DNA of 64,000 bases from Treponema sp. J25. GTDB taxonomy: Bacteria; Spirochaetota; Spirochaetia; Treponematales; Breznakiellaceae. This document shows positions 8,391-17,718 of the stretch, piece after piece (position 1 is the first letter of the stretch; each line of letters opens with the position of its first letter). The notes beneath the pieces are model-generated. The model did not search any database and was not told the DNA's origin. It was given only the letters and a program-made list of their open reading frames with translations. The position numbers and the translations under genes were made by a program. Location: the NCBI RefSeq assembly GCF_004343725.1, contig NZ_PTQW01000014.1:62001-126000 (forward strand). Direction: 5' to 3'.

Positions 8391-9803
8391 ATGCCACAGA
8401 AGGGGGCAAGACGATTACTGTTTTACATTGAATCTCTCGTTCTTTTTAAAAATCTCAAGGAGGCTCCCTTTTTTGCTCCCCTGTATCGATTGCTTTCCCG
8501 CATAGCCCAACTGGAAGAAAGTATCACGTCGGTACCGCTCCACCTGCCGGACAAGATTGGTCTTATCCGTTTGTGGACCGACGTTATGCATTTTGTTCTT
8601 TCTGAAGAGCGTTCACTTCACGAACTCATTATCGATTTTATTCTCCACGATGAAAACCCCTTAACCCTTGCAGCCGAGGCGCTCGCACCGGAATCAGGGC
8701 ATATCGCCGGGGATAAGACCCAGAGGGGGAAGTCCCTTGCGCCAGCGTTGCTGGAACAGGCCCGCCTTGACCTGCTTTACCTTCAGACAATCGCCTCTTG
8801 CACCACGGTAGAGTTGATCGAGCCCATTCTCAGTCTTTTCAGTGATCGGCTTACCCTCGATATAAGCCAGCGTATCAAAAAGGAAGAGGCCATCCTCTCC
8901 CACTTTTTTCGCCATTCGGGGGAGCACCCCCTTTTTCCCTCCCATAAAAGCTGGGACACCGCTTTAGAGGGGTTGCTGGCCTATTGGAAGAGCGAGGGGG
9001 TTGGCCATCTCGGCAAGCATTCCTTCCTTGTCTGGAAACCAGAGGAAGAGATGCCCCTTCAACCTGCCCTCCTGCCTGACCCTATACGACTTTCTCAGCT
9101 TTTTGGATACGAGGCTCAACGGGCAATAGTTCTTGCCAATACCCGGCGCTTTATAAGCGGACACCGGGCAAACAACCTTCTTTTGTACGGAGATCGAGGG
9201 ACGGGAAAGTCTGCCACCGTTAAAGCGGTATGCAACGAATTCGCCGGGGAAAAACTTCGACTCGTCGCAGTAGACAAACAGCATCTCCAGGATTACCCCC
9301 GGATAATTAACACCTTAAGTGACCGCCCCTATCGATTCATCCTGTACATTGACGACCTTTCCTTTGAAACCCTGGATGATTCCTACACAGGACTTAAGGC
9401 CCTTCTTGAAGGGGGCGTCAATCAGCGGCCGGATAACGTGGTAATCTATGCTACCAGTAACCGGCGACACCTTGTCCGGGAAAGCAGGGCCGATCGACCC
9501 GATACGGCCGCTGCGGCGGCGGCCCTGGAAAGCGGCGACATGCGGGCCTTTGACACCATGCAGGAACAACTTTCTCTGGCAGACCGCTTTGGCCTTACCG
9601 TGGTGTTCAGCACCCCCGGCCAGGAAGAATATCTTACGATTGTCCAGAAGATAGCTCAGGAGCGGGGTCTTACCATACCAGGGACAACCTTGAGAGAGCA
9701 GGCCCTTCGCTGGGAAAAGTGGTTCAATGGCCGCTCTCCCCGCAGCGCCCGCCAGTTTGTCGATTGGATCGAAGGGGGGCTGGATTTTCCCTGGGATAGT
9801 TAG
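8391..9803 (+). CDS. DUF815-family AAA+ ATPase
   Basis: 470 residues. An N-terminal helical region of about 210 residues precedes an AAA+ core with Walker A YGDRGTGKSATVKA (about residues 264-277) and Walker B FILYIDDLSFE (about residue 320), then VIYATSNRRHLV (sensor 1) and LADRFGLTVVFSTP (arginine-finger region). The LLYGDRGTGKS and YATSNRRHL strings are characteristic of the DUF815 family, whose function is not established. No membrane segment. It stands alone between the rnf terminator and the convergent surE, and its transcript probably ends near the dyad at 9827-9851. Confidence 0.88.
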   Translation: MPQKGARRLLFYIESLVLFKNLKEAPFFAPLYRLLSRIAQLEESITSVPLHLPDKIGLIRLWTDVMHFVLSEERSLHELIIDFILHDENPLTLAAEALAPESGHIAGDKTQRGKSLAPALLEQARLDLLYLQTIASCTTVELIEPILSLFSDRLTLDISQRIKKEEAILSHFFRHSGEHPLFPSHKSWDTALEGLLAYWKSEGVGHLGKHSFLVWKPEEEMPLQPALLPDPIRLSQLFGYEAQRAIVLANTRRFISGHRANNLLLYGDRGTGKSATVKAVCNEFAGEKLRLVAVDKQHLQDYPRIINTLSDRPYRFILYIDDLSFETLDDSYTGLKALLEGGVNQRPDNVVIYATSNRRHLVRESRADRPDTAAAAAALESGDMRAFDTMQEQLSLADRFGLTVVFSTPGQEEYLTIVQKIAQERGLTIPGTTLREQALRWEKWFNGRSPRSARQFVDWIEGGLDFPWDS

Positions 9804-9819
9804 GTCTTTGTCGGTACTA

Positions 9820-9851
9820 AAAAATCATCCCCTGCTGTATCCCCAGGGGAT
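9820..9851 (-). terminator. Terminator for surE, in the convergent gap
   Basis: ATCCCCTG (9827-9834) pairs with CAGGGGAT (9844-9851). On the minus strand the hairpin is followed by GATTTTTTAG, a proper T tract, so it would end transcripts coming from surE. On the plus strand no T tract follows. Confidence 0.65.
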
Positions 9852-10011
9852 CAAGGGGCACCACCTTTCGGCTATCACTTCAGAACCTTCGTAAGGGGCT
9901 TTCCGTGCGGCCCCTTCATTGTTCACCAGCTTACGGGAATTCCCTTCCTGGCGAATTTCTTGCCCTATCTCTTCGCGATTTCCTTATCTTATCGATTCTT
10001 TATTTTACCCT

Positions 10012-10114
10012 TTTACCGAAGGACCCCCTGTTCGCCATCGGGACAGGGGCATCAATATCAAAGCACCTCATTAGAACGTTTACCGAAGGACCCCTGTTCG
10101 CCATCGGGACAGGG
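10012..10114. repeat. Two direct copies of a 36-nt hairpin element
   Basis: TTTACCGAAGGACCCC... occurs at 10012-10048 and again at 10079-10114, almost identical (one extra C in the first copy). Each copy contains CCCTGT...ACAGGG, a short stem around TCGCCATCGG. Both lie in the 317-nt convergent gap 9804-10120 between the DUF815 gene and surE, which also holds another dyad, AAGGGGC (9893-9899) with GCCCCTT (9910-9916). No gene seen in the gap. Confidence 0.8.
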
Positions 10115-10120
10115 AAGGTA

Positions 10121-10852
10121 TCAGGTTGTTTTTACCTGTTCTACACTTAAGGGATGAATATACACCCTGCTTATCGAAACATAGCCCCGTTCCACCGCAT
10201 CCGCATCGGAGCCTTCTTCGGGGTGGGTGCTCACTTCGCCGCCATCAATAAAACAGTAGTGATGTCCATCGGGACCCACGAAACGGACCAGCGTATCCTT
10301 GTAGGAACGCCGGGAAGGATAGGTTATACGGAAGTCAGCCTGCAATGACGCGGTATTGGGAAAATTGATATTGATGAAGGTGTCCTTTCCCCATAACGGG
10401 AGGAATTTTTCCAGATTTTCTGCTATATAGCGGGCCGCCACATCATAATAAAAAAAGGAATCATAGGTGCCCATGCTTAGCGCAAAACTGGGAATACCGT
10501 GCAGGGCCCCCTGTCGAGCCGCGGCGGCGGTTCCCGAATAAATGATATCAGTCCCCAGGTTAGGGCCTTCATTAATGCCAGAAAGGATAAGATCAGGCCG
10601 TACCGGAAGATGTTCACCCAGAAGCCCCACAATGACACAGTCGGCGGGCGTCCCCGAACAGGTCCACACCCGCTCTTCCCGGTAACGAACCCGTATGGGC
10701 CCCCGCATAGTAATCCCATGGGAAATACCGGAGCGATTGTCCTCTGGAACAATCACATAGATTTTGTGGGACGTACCAGCCTCGAGGGCGCTTTTTAATG
10801 CCCAAATCCCCTGACAGGAAATACCATCATCGTTGGTAAGAAGGATATTCAT
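10121..10852 (-). CDS. surE: 5'/3'-nucleotidase SurE
   Basis: 243 residues. SurE hydrolyses nucleoside monophosphates using a divalent metal. The N-terminal MNILLTNDDG supplies the metal-binding Asp pair (DD), followed by VIVPEDNRSG (serine/threonine of the active site), SGTPADCV, LILSGINEGPNLG (Asn/Gly metal site) and YSGTAAAARQG, all in the order expected for the family. Length is normal. There is no Shine-Dalgarno sequence before the ATG; an extended -10 (TGC TATCAT, minus strand, 10867-10859) ends exactly 6 nt before it, so the mRNA may be leaderless. Confidence 0.95.
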   Translation of the reverse strand: MNILLTNDDGISCQGIWALKSALEAGTSHKIYVIVPEDNRSGISHGITMRGPIRVRYREERVWTCSGTPADCVIVGLLGEHLPVRPDLILSGINEGPNLGTDIIYSGTAAAARQGALHGIPSFALSMGTYDSFFYYDVAARYIAENLEKFLPLWGKDTFININFPNTASLQADFRITYPSRRSYKDTLVRFVGPDGHHYCFIDGGEVSTHPEEGSDADAVERGYVSISRVYIHPLSVEQVKTT

Positions 10853-11127
10853 GGAAGCATGATAGCAAAATCAAAATAAAAAATATAGCTATGGCGTCGC
10901 AGTTTCTTATCGCCCTTGCTTTGCAGTCCTGATATCGTCAGTCGGGCTGTACCTTCTACCAGTCCCCTCAGGATATGGCAAAGAAGAAAACCCCACGGGG
11001 ATATTCCCGCCCAAATAGTATCCAGCCCTGACCAGCCACCACAACCACAGTTGCCACGACGATAAACCCGCGTACGCGGCAGGTACCCATACTGCACTTT
11101 TGTACCTCCGTGATGTATACTACTGGT

Positions 11128-12291
11128 ATGGTATCCACGACGAGTACCAATATAGAAGATTACCTCCTGTGGCGGGGGGACCTGAGTTTTGCCATGAGTC
11201 CTTTTACGCCGGTGGACAACCTGATGTTCAGTGTGTTTGCCTATCTCCCCTTTGACGGACTCGTACCTTCTGAAGCCGAAAAAAGGGGACCCACCATTGC
11301 CGAAGTAGCCCAGAGATTTGCCCGGTCCAACTACCGGGATATCCATGGGCACCCCTTCTCAGAACGGATGAAACAACACATTGATTTTTTTAGCAGGGCC
11401 GCAAACACCGAACGATTCGCCAGGGTACGGCTTTCGGCGTTTCAAAACCGCTTTGATCGGGAAGTGGAAACCCAGTTTGCAGCGGTCACCTTTTCCCTTC
11501 CCGATGGGAGTCACTATGTGGCGTTTCGGGGCACCGACGCCACGGTAGTAGGCTGGAAAGAAGACTTTAACATGAGCTTCATGACCCCTGTGCCGGCCCA
11601 ACACCTGGCGGTAGCATACCTTGAGCATATCGCCCGGCGGCTCCATGGGAAACTTCGCATCGGCGGGCACTCCAAAGGGGGCAACCTGGCGGTGTATGCC
11701 GCAGCTTTTTGTGGTTTTTGGAGTCGCCGAAGAATACGGGCGGTGTATAACAACGATGGGCCCGGTTTCAATGAGAAAACCATCGCCCAAAAGGGTTTCC
11801 GGGAACTCGAAGGAAGGCTCTTTGCGTACGTGCCCCAGTCTTCGATCATCGGGATGCTCCTTGAACATTCGGAGCGCTACACCATTGTGCAGAGCACCCA
11901 ACGGGGTATTGCGCAACATGACCCCTATTCGTGGGTGGTTCAGGGCCCCAATTTTGTATGCGTCGATACCGTATCCGACACAAGCCGCTTTATCGATTCA
12001 ACCATCAAAGAGTGGCTGGGAGCTCTGAGTACCACCGAACGGCAACGGTTTATTGATGCCCTCTTCGATATTATCGAGGCCACCGACATCACCAGCTTTA
12101 CAGAGCTTTCCTCCAATTGGCTGCAGCGGGCCCGCGCCATGGGAGAAGCGATTTCCAATCTCGATGCGGAAAGCCGGGCCATGCTCATACAAACGTTGAA
12201 GCTTCTTTTTGAAACCGGGAAGAACAATATTCGCCTTATTTTACCCCTAAGGGAAAGGGAAGAAGATAAAAAAGATATAGTAAAGAAATAA
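11128..12291 (+). CDS. DUF2974 (Mbeg1-like) alpha/beta-hydrolase, lipase-like
   Basis: 387 residues from ATG 11128. Lipase-like alpha/beta-hydrolase fold: HYVAFRGTDATVVGWKED is the oxyanion/lid region of the family, and GGHSKGGNLAVYAA (about residue 180) gives the nucleophile elbow GHSKG. NDGPGF and a later DPYSWVV segment resemble DUF2974 proteins. No signal peptide, so probably cytoplasmic; substrate unknown. No Shine-Dalgarno sequence is present, and TATACT (11116-11121) ends 6 nt before the ATG, the same geometry as surE on the other side of the divergent region. A GTG 18 nt upstream is in frame but falls within the promoter. Confidence 0.85.
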   Translation: MVSTTSTNIEDYLLWRGDLSFAMSPFTPVDNLMFSVFAYLPFDGLVPSEAEKRGPTIAEVAQRFARSNYRDIHGHPFSERMKQHIDFFSRAANTERFARVRLSAFQNRFDREVETQFAAVTFSLPDGSHYVAFRGTDATVVGWKEDFNMSFMTPVPAQHLAVAYLEHIARRLHGKLRIGGHSKGGNLAVYAAAFCGFWSRRRIRAVYNNDGPGFNEKTIAQKGFRELEGRLFAYVPQSSIIGMLLEHSERYTIVQSTQRGIAQHDPYSWVVQGPNFVCVDTVSDTSRFIDSTIKEWLGALSTTERQRFIDALFDIIEATDITSFTELSSNWLQRARAMGEAISNLDAESRAMLIQTLKLLFETGKNNIRLILPLREREEDKKDIVKK

Positions 12292-12428
12292 TAGCAATAA
12301 AGACTATAGGTAAAAAGTCCTATACAAAAAATCGGTATTAGTCCTATCCCAATCTAAAGAAAAACACCTCATCATTAACTAAGTTTGACCGCAAGGTTGA
12401 AAAATCACTTTTATGTAAGGAGGACAGA

Positions 12429-13694
12429 ATGAATTTGAAAAGGATTGTTACATCAATGATAGCAATGCTGGTAATTGCATCATTGAGTGTCAGTGCACAG
12501 ACTAAACCTGTGAAGATTTCGTTCTGGCACATCGGTACAGCACCAACTGACAAAGGTTTTTATCAGAGCGTAGTAGATGAATTCATGAAAACCCATCCCA
12601 ACGTTACGATAGAAGTTACTATTCTAGAGAACGAAGCATTCAAAAGCAAACTGACTACCGTAATGCAGTCGGGGAATCCACCAGACATTTTCCACAGTTG
12701 GGGTGGTGGCGTACTTGCTGAATATGCTAAAGCAGGTTTACTGAAAGATATCACCAAGGAAGTAAAGGACAGTGGTTTCTGGAATACCATGGCCCCTGGA
12801 GTATGGGAAGTTTATTCTTATAATGGGAAAATCTATGGTGCCCCCCATGACATGGGAGCCATTACCGTGTGGTATAACAAAGAGTTATTGGCGAAAGTTG
12901 GATACAAGAGCTTCCCCACCGATTGGGACGATTTTATAACCCTTGTCAAAAAACTTAAAGCGGCAGGTATTACCCCTATAGCCCTCGGAGGAGGGGATAA
13001 ATGGCCCGCCATGCACATCTGGTCTTACATTGCTCTTCGGCTCGGAGGAGCTCAGCTTTTCCAAGACACCTTCTCGGGAAAGAACAAAGCAGGCTTTAAG
13101 GATCCCACCTTTGTAAAGGCCGGACAGATACTTGCAGATCTGGCAGCTCTTAAACCTTTCCAGGATGGTTTCTTAGGAGCCACCTACAATGATGAGGCAG
13201 CATTGGTGGGTAATGGAGTGGCAGCAATGGAGATTATGGGACAGTGGGCTCCGAACGTTCAAAACGATAGCTCTACCAGCAAGAAAGGCTTAGGAGACAA
13301 GTTAGGATGTGCTCCGTTCCCCGCAATTAAGGGTGGAAAGGGAAAAATCACCGACGTAATTGGTGGTGGGAATGGTATGGCAATTGGGAAAAATGCCCCC
13401 AAAGAAGCTATAGAATTCCTTCGATTCCTTGACAGTAAGGAAAATAACGCCCGGTATGCTACCATTGCCGGTATCATTCCAACCGTAAAAGGGGCTGATG
13501 TGGGGATTAAGGATGAGAATGCAAAACTAGTAAAAAGCATTGTAGACAAATGTACTTACTATCAACTCTATCTTGATCAGTTCCTTCCTCCTGCGGCTGG
13601 GGCTGCCGTTAATGATGCAATACAAGCTATTCTTGCGGGCACTATGACACCCGCCCAGGCCTGTGCTGCTATCCAAGCCGCATATGAGCAATAG
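12429..13694 (+). CDS. Sugar ABC transporter substrate-binding protein
   Basis: 421 residues. N-terminal signal peptide (MNLKRIVTSMIAMLVIASLS, cleavage near VSA-QT, no lipobox Cys), then a CUT1-type solute-binding fold: KISFWHIG, FMKTHPNVTIEV, GNPPDIFHSWGGG, YNKELLAKVG, and WAPNVQ late in the chain. It would capture a sugar or oligosaccharide in the periplasm; the substrate cannot be told from the sequence. Start has AAGGAGG. Two AGTCCTAT repeats (12316-12323, 12340-12347) lie upstream. A strong hairpin follows, then two permease genes. The region is more AT-rich than its neighbours. Confidence 0.93.
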   Translation: MNLKRIVTSMIAMLVIASLSVSAQTKPVKISFWHIGTAPTDKGFYQSVVDEFMKTHPNVTIEVTILENEAFKSKLTTVMQSGNPPDIFHSWGGGVLAEYAKAGLLKDITKEVKDSGFWNTMAPGVWEVYSYNGKIYGAPHDMGAITVWYNKELLAKVGYKSFPTDWDDFITLVKKLKAAGITPIALGGGDKWPAMHIWSYIALRLGGAQLFQDTFSGKNKAGFKDPTFVKAGQILADLAALKPFQDGFLGATYNDEAALVGNGVAAMEIMGQWAPNVQNDSSTSKKGLGDKLGCAPFPAIKGGKGKITDVIGGGNGMAIGKNAPKEAIEFLRFLDSKENNARYATIAGIIPTVKGADVGIKDENAKLVKSIVDKCTYYQLYLDQFLPPAAGAAVNDAIQAILAGTMTPAQACAAIQAAYEQ

Positions 13695-13741
13695 TTTGTC
13701 AGTTTTCAAAAAAGTTTAAAGTATAATTAAAATTCAAACGG

Positions 13742-13771
13742 TGTCCGATAAGCGGGTACGCTTATCGGACA
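13742..13771 (+). terminator. Perfect 12-bp hairpin between binding-protein and permease genes
   Basis: TGTCCGATAAGC (13742-13753) pairs with GCTTATCGGACA (13760-13771) around a 6-nt loop. Only TAATAGTTT follows, so it is a weak or partial terminator, or a 3' stabiliser. Such hairpins keep binding-protein mRNA in excess of permease mRNA in many ABC operons. Confidence 0.7.
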
Positions 13772-13800
13772 TAATAGTTTAAATACCAGGAAGTACTTCT

Positions 13801-14691
13801 ATGAAAAAGAGCTACAGTCAAATACCATTACTAGTATTCTTATTAGGGCCAGCGTTAATTCTTTTTTCTTTGTTTGTTATCTTCCCGGTTTTTCAAGCTG
13901 CTTATTTTAGTTTGTTTAAATGGAATGGTCTCGGGCCGCTTGTTGATTTTCGGGGATTGAAGAATTTTACAGTGCTTTTTAAAGATGCTATTTTCCATAA
14001 AGCGATAATTCATAACATTATTATCATGATTGTATCTCTTGTTATCGAGATACCCCTCGCTTTATACGCAGCTCTTATTATTTGTAATAAAGATTTTAAG
14101 TTTGCCCTGGTTTTTCGTACTTTTTTCTTCCTGCCATATATTCTTTCCGAAGTTATAACAGGGATTCTCTGGCAATTTATCTATAACCCCCAGTACGGTT
14201 TAGTAAAAGCCTTATACACATTTTTTGCTCCCGGTGCACCGGTACCAGCAATTCTTGGGAACCCTTCAACAGTGCTTGCGGGTATTCTTGTTACCATTAT
14301 CTGGAAATATTTTGGATTTCACATGTCTATCCTGATAGCAGGGCTTCAGGATATTCCTGAAGAAATAAAAGAGGCAGCAAAAATCGACGGGGCATCAGAA
14401 AGTCAGATAACCCGTAAAATTGTTTTGCCTCTCATCCGTTCGACCCTATTAATATCTATTTTCTTTTCGATTGTGGGCTCCTTTCAAGTATTCGATGTTG
14501 TCTGGGCAATGGGTAAAGGAGATCCAGTGAATTCGGCTGAGACGATGGTCACCTATCTTTATAAATTCGGACTTCAAAGATTCAATATTGGATATGGAAG
14601 TGCTGTTGCTGTTGTTATATTCCTTTTCACTTTAATCTTTAGCATTATTTACAACAATCAATTGATGAAGAATGAGGAGAAACAAATATGA
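13801..14691 (+). CDS. Sugar ABC transporter permease (MalF-like)
   Basis: 296 residues, about six membrane helices, CUT1 family. The EAA loop that docks the ATPase is visible as DIPEEIKEAAKIDGASESQITRKIVLPLI (about residues 184-212), with the typical EAA---G spacing. The N-terminal FPVFQAAYFSLFKWNG is usual for MalF-type subunits. It overlaps the next permease by 4 nt (ATGA), so both are translated together. Imports the ligand of the binding protein encoded upstream. Confidence 0.93.
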   Translation: MKKSYSQIPLLVFLLGPALILFSLFVIFPVFQAAYFSLFKWNGLGPLVDFRGLKNFTVLFKDAIFHKAIIHNIIIMIVSLVIEIPLALYAALIICNKDFKFALVFRTFFFLPYILSEVITGILWQFIYNPQYGLVKALYTFFAPGAPVPAILGNPSTVLAGILVTIIWKYFGFHMSILIAGLQDIPEEIKEAAKIDGASESQITRKIVLPLIRSTLLISIFFSIVGSFQVFDVVWAMGKGDPVNSAETMVTYLYKFGLQRFNIGYGSAVAVVIFLFTLIFSIIYNNQLMKNEEKQI

Positions 14692-15536
14692 AAAAAAAGA
14701 ACCTGTCAATTTCTTTCTCTCGTCGAGTCGTTCAATATACATTTTGCATTATACTTTCATTTATTGTGCTTATTCCGCTGTATATGGGATTTGTAGGTGG
14801 ACTCAAATCAAATGGACAGCTCCTGACAGATCCTGTAGGGCTCCCCAATCCTCCATATTATAACAACTATATTGATTTACTAACTGGTTCGGTTGGAACT
14901 TTTTGGCGGTCCCTTTTTAATTCTATTCTTGTAGCCGCAGGAACTGTAATACTCACTCTTATTGTTTGTGTAATGGCAGCGTTCGCTCTTGCTCGCGTCC
15001 AATTTCGTGGAAGAGAGATCATTAAAAATTACTTTATGCTCGGACTTCTGTTTCCCCTGGCAGTTGCAATTCTTCCCCTTTACTTACAGGTAAAGAATCT
15101 TAAACTGCTTGATAATTATTTTGGGGTAATACTCCCCCAGGTAGCTTTTCAAATACCAATGACGGTACTTCTCTTGAGAGGGTTCTTTTTACATATACCT
15201 AAAGACTTAGAAGACGCCTGCTCGATAGATGGATACGGCCCCCTCGGTTTTTTAATTAACATGGTAATTCCTCTTTCTACACCAATCATTGCAACAAGTG
15301 CTGTTATTGTTCTTGTGGCAAGTTGGAACAATTTCTTTTTGCCCCTACTTGTGTTTAATACTGAAGCCTATTACACGTTACCGATGGGGGTTATGAATTT
15401 TCAAGGGCAACACGCTTCAGATTGGAATTTAATTCTTGCTTATTTAAGTCTTGCCATGCTTCCAGCACTCATTCTTTTTGTCACTTCACAAAAGTACATC
15501 GTAGCAGGACTCACCGGCGGTGCTATTAAGGGGTAA
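14688..15536 (+). CDS. Sugar ABC transporter permease (MalG-like)
   Basis: 282 residues, about six membrane helices. EAA loop PKDLEDACSIDGYGPLGFLINMVIPL (about residues 169-194) and the C-terminal motif QKYIVAGLTGGAIKG are characteristic of MalG-type permeases. Follows its partner with a 4-nt overlap after AATGAGGAGA. No ATP-binding gene follows; the next gene is convergent. The importer therefore probably uses a shared ATPase (MsmX/MalK type) encoded elsewhere. Confidence 0.93.
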   Translation: MKKKNLSISFSRRVVQYTFCIILSFIVLIPLYMGFVGGLKSNGQLLTDPVGLPNPPYYNNYIDLLTGSVGTFWRSLFNSILVAAGTVILTLIVCVMAAFALARVQFRGREIIKNYFMLGLLFPLAVAILPLYLQVKNLKLLDNYFGVILPQVAFQIPMTVLLLRGFFLHIPKDLEDACSIDGYGPLGFLINMVIPLSTPIIATSAVIVLVASWNNFFLPLLVFNTEAYYTLPMGVMNFQGQHASDWNLILAYLSLAMLPALILFVTSQKYIVAGLTGGAIKG

Positions 15537-15630
15537 TGGAGGCTTATTCTCGTATTTTAAAAGGGAACCGGTACACAGAGTGATAGCAGAAGTTGAGTAA
15601 GGTTTGAAAAACAAGGCTAAAAGGGATCCA

Positions 15631-16869
15631 CTACCTAATGCTGATGGGTCCCCCCACAAGTCCCCGACGGGATAACTCCCCTTCCAGAAAGGTCTTGCCT
15701 ACCCCCCAGGTATCAAGAAAATCCCGGTATGCCCGGTATCCCGGATCATCTATCGTAATGGTACTTCGGGGCTTCTTGTGGGGGTCCCGGTATGCCCGGA
15801 TTAACACATTTTTGGGGGTATGTTCCAGGGGAATAAATTCCACCATATCCACGGTGTAGCCAAAGGCCCTGAGCATGAGGGCCCGGGAAGCATCGGTGAC
15901 AAGGGTCGCCTGCTTTTCCCGGGTAACGCCATACCGAAGAATGGGATCCATAGCGGGGGCCCTGAGTTGATCCAACAATTCGTGCTGACAACAAGGGACT
16001 GCAAGAATCACGGGGCTCTGCCACTGGAGGGCCTGAGCCAGGGCCGCATCGGTAGCGGTATCACAGGCATGAAGACTTACCACCAGGTGGGGTGGCTCTT
16101 CGGCCATATACCGGGCGATATCTCCTTGCTTAAAGGAAAGCCCCTCCATTCTGAGATCCCGGGCTACCTGGTTGCAAAAACGAATAACCTCCTCTTTTAG
16201 ATCGAGCCCCGTAATACTAACAGAGCGCCCCATCTGATTGTGCAGGTAGTGATACAGCCCAAAGGTAAGATAGGCCTTGCCACATCCAAAGTCTACGATC
16301 CGCAGCGGCTCTCCCTCGGGGAAAGAGGGTAGCACCGCATCAATAAATTCAAGGTATTTATTGATCTGCTTATACTTATCCATTGCCCGGGGAAATACAT
16401 TCCCTGTTTCATCCATGAGCCCCAGGTGTATCAAAAAGGGGATGGGGCCTGAAAGGCGATAGTTTTTTTCCCGATTATGCATAAGGGAGGGTTTCTTTTT
16501 AGAGGCCGGTGTTTGACGAAGACTATACTCCTGGGAAGCAAGCCTTTTAATTTCAAGGTCAAAGAGGTCGGTATATATATGCCACTCCTGGTACGCCTTT
16601 AACAGGAGCGGTAGCTCCGCTTCCAGTTCTTTTTTCTCATAATTTCGATGGAGACTCTGGGTTCCACATCGATATTCCCCCTGATACCGAAGGGTCTCTT
16701 TAATCAACACCGGTCGGATCCGCACAGCGTTACAGGGAACGATGGGTTTATCGCACCAGAGGGGGCCCACCTGGGAATCCCGAACAGAAGCAACCGCCAG
16801 AATAAGCCGCTCCAGAAGCCGTTCTGTGTGGAACATTTCCTTAAGGGCCTCGAAAGAAAGTCGCTTCAT
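15631..16869 (-). CDS. SAM-dependent methyltransferase (Methyltransf_32 / RRNAD1-like)
   Basis: 412 residues. An N-terminal region of about 185 residues without a recognised domain precedes a Rossmann methyltransferase: motif I RIVDFGCGKAYLTFGLYHYL (about residue 202), motif II SITGLDLK, and LVVSLHACDTATDAAL with VILAVPCCQHEL. The GCGKxYL and SLHACDTATD strings are typical of the Methyltransf_32 domain found in RRNAD1/METTL25-type proteins; target unknown (RNA or protein). Its end is convergent with the sugar permease operon. It lies 42 nt downstream of the PHP-domain gene on the same strand. Confidence 0.85.
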   Translation of the reverse strand: MKRLSFEALKEMFHTERLLERLILAVASVRDSQVGPLWCDKPIVPCNAVRIRPVLIKETLRYQGEYRCGTQSLHRNYEKKELEAELPLLLKAYQEWHIYTDLFDLEIKRLASQEYSLRQTPASKKKPSLMHNREKNYRLSGPIPFLIHLGLMDETGNVFPRAMDKYKQINKYLEFIDAVLPSFPEGEPLRIVDFGCGKAYLTFGLYHYLHNQMGRSVSITGLDLKEEVIRFCNQVARDLRMEGLSFKQGDIARYMAEEPPHLVVSLHACDTATDAALAQALQWQSPVILAVPCCQHELLDQLRAPAMDPILRYGVTREKQATLVTDASRALMLRAFGYTVDMVEFIPLEHTPKNVLIRAYRDPHKKPRSTITIDDPGYRAYRDFLDTWGVGKTFLEGELSRRGLVGGPISIR

Positions 16870-16911
16870 ACAGAAAGCCTTTGTGAGTTCCGTATTCTTC
16901 CGGTTTTTCTT

Positions 16912-17649
16912 CTAAGAAACCGCGGCATATTTTTTCCGCTCCGAACGGCGGGTCTGAACAAAATCATCAAAGCGCTTAAAGGATGTGGTAATTACGAGTT
17001 CTTCGGGAGCCCCCGCGGCAGTAAGAATTTTATGTACCTCATCAAAGCGCCCCACATCAAGGTAGTAGTGGGCATCGCTACCGGTAACCATAAGGCAGGC
17101 CTTTTCCACACAGGTCCGGGCAATACGCAGACAGTTTTCGTCACTCCCCTTGCGAATACGGAAGGAACTATCGTTAATTTCCAGGGCCTTGCCATAAGAA
17201 CGGGCCGCTTCCACCACCACCTCAATATCGATAGGATACGAAGGATTCCCCGGATGGGAGATAGCATCCACCAGGGGGTTTGCCAGGGTGGCCACCAGGG
17301 TTTCGGTATTTTTTACAATTCCCTGACTGGCAAAACAGATCTCGTGGAACCCCGCCAGAACAAAATCGAGGCGGGCAATAAGGTGGGCGTCGAGGTCGAT
17401 GTCCCCCCTTTCGTTGATGATATTAGCTTCGATTCCTTTGTAGCACCGGACCCCTTCGATATATTCAGGAAGGATCCGAAGGTTCCCAAAATGGTAAGGA
17501 TGGGTAGTTCCCGGCATGGCAGGACCATGGTCGGCCACCACAAATCCGGAAAGGCCTTTTTGTCGGGCCCCTCGGGCAAGTTCATCGATCGTTGAATAAG
17601 CATGGCCTGAAGCCACTGAATGGGTATGGGCATCAATTACAAATGTCAT
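16912..17649 (-). CDS. PHP-domain phosphatase, YcdX family
   Basis: 245 residues from ATG 17649, which gives the family's usual N-terminus and length (E. coli YcdX has 245); an in-frame ATG 33 nt upstream is less likely. A trinuclear-metal PHP phosphoesterase: DAHTHSVASGHAYSTI (HxH), VVADHGP, GIEANI, FVLAGFHE, ISHPGNPSYPID, LEINDSSF and GSDAHYYLDVG supply the metal ligands in the right order. Substrate of the YcdX family is not firmly established. The gene is divergent from the PfkB kinase gene, 69 nt away. Confidence 0.9.
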   Translation of the reverse strand: MTFVIDAHTHSVASGHAYSTIDELARGARQKGLSGFVVADHGPAMPGTTHPYHFGNLRILPEYIEGVRCYKGIEANIINERGDIDLDAHLIARLDFVLAGFHEICFASQGIVKNTETLVATLANPLVDAISHPGNPSYPIDIEVVVEAARSYGKALEINDSSFRIRKGSDENCLRIARTCVEKACLMVTGSDAHYYLDVGRFDEVHKILTAAGAPEELVITTSFKRFDDFVQTRRSERKKYAAVS

Positions 17650-17718
17650 GGTAATATAACCTGTATACTTACCATAAAGCATATTTTTTTATAGAATGTC
17701 CAGAGGAAGGAGGTAGAC

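Noticed and set aside
10012-10114. CRISPR array
   Set aside because: Only two copies, with one spacer-like interval, and no cas genes nearby.
9905-10157. Two 65-81 codon plus-strand frames after the DUF815 gene
   Set aside because: They run through the duplicated hairpin elements and translate those repeats; no coding character.
10849-11352. 167-codon minus-strand frame opposite the DUF2974 start
   Set aside because: Gly/Arg/Tyr-rich composition of an antisense frame; overlaps divergent promoters and a real gene.
16648-17595. 315-codon plus-strand frame opposite the YcdX gene
   Set aside because: Complement of two recognisable minus-strand genes; length results from codon bias of the opposite strand.
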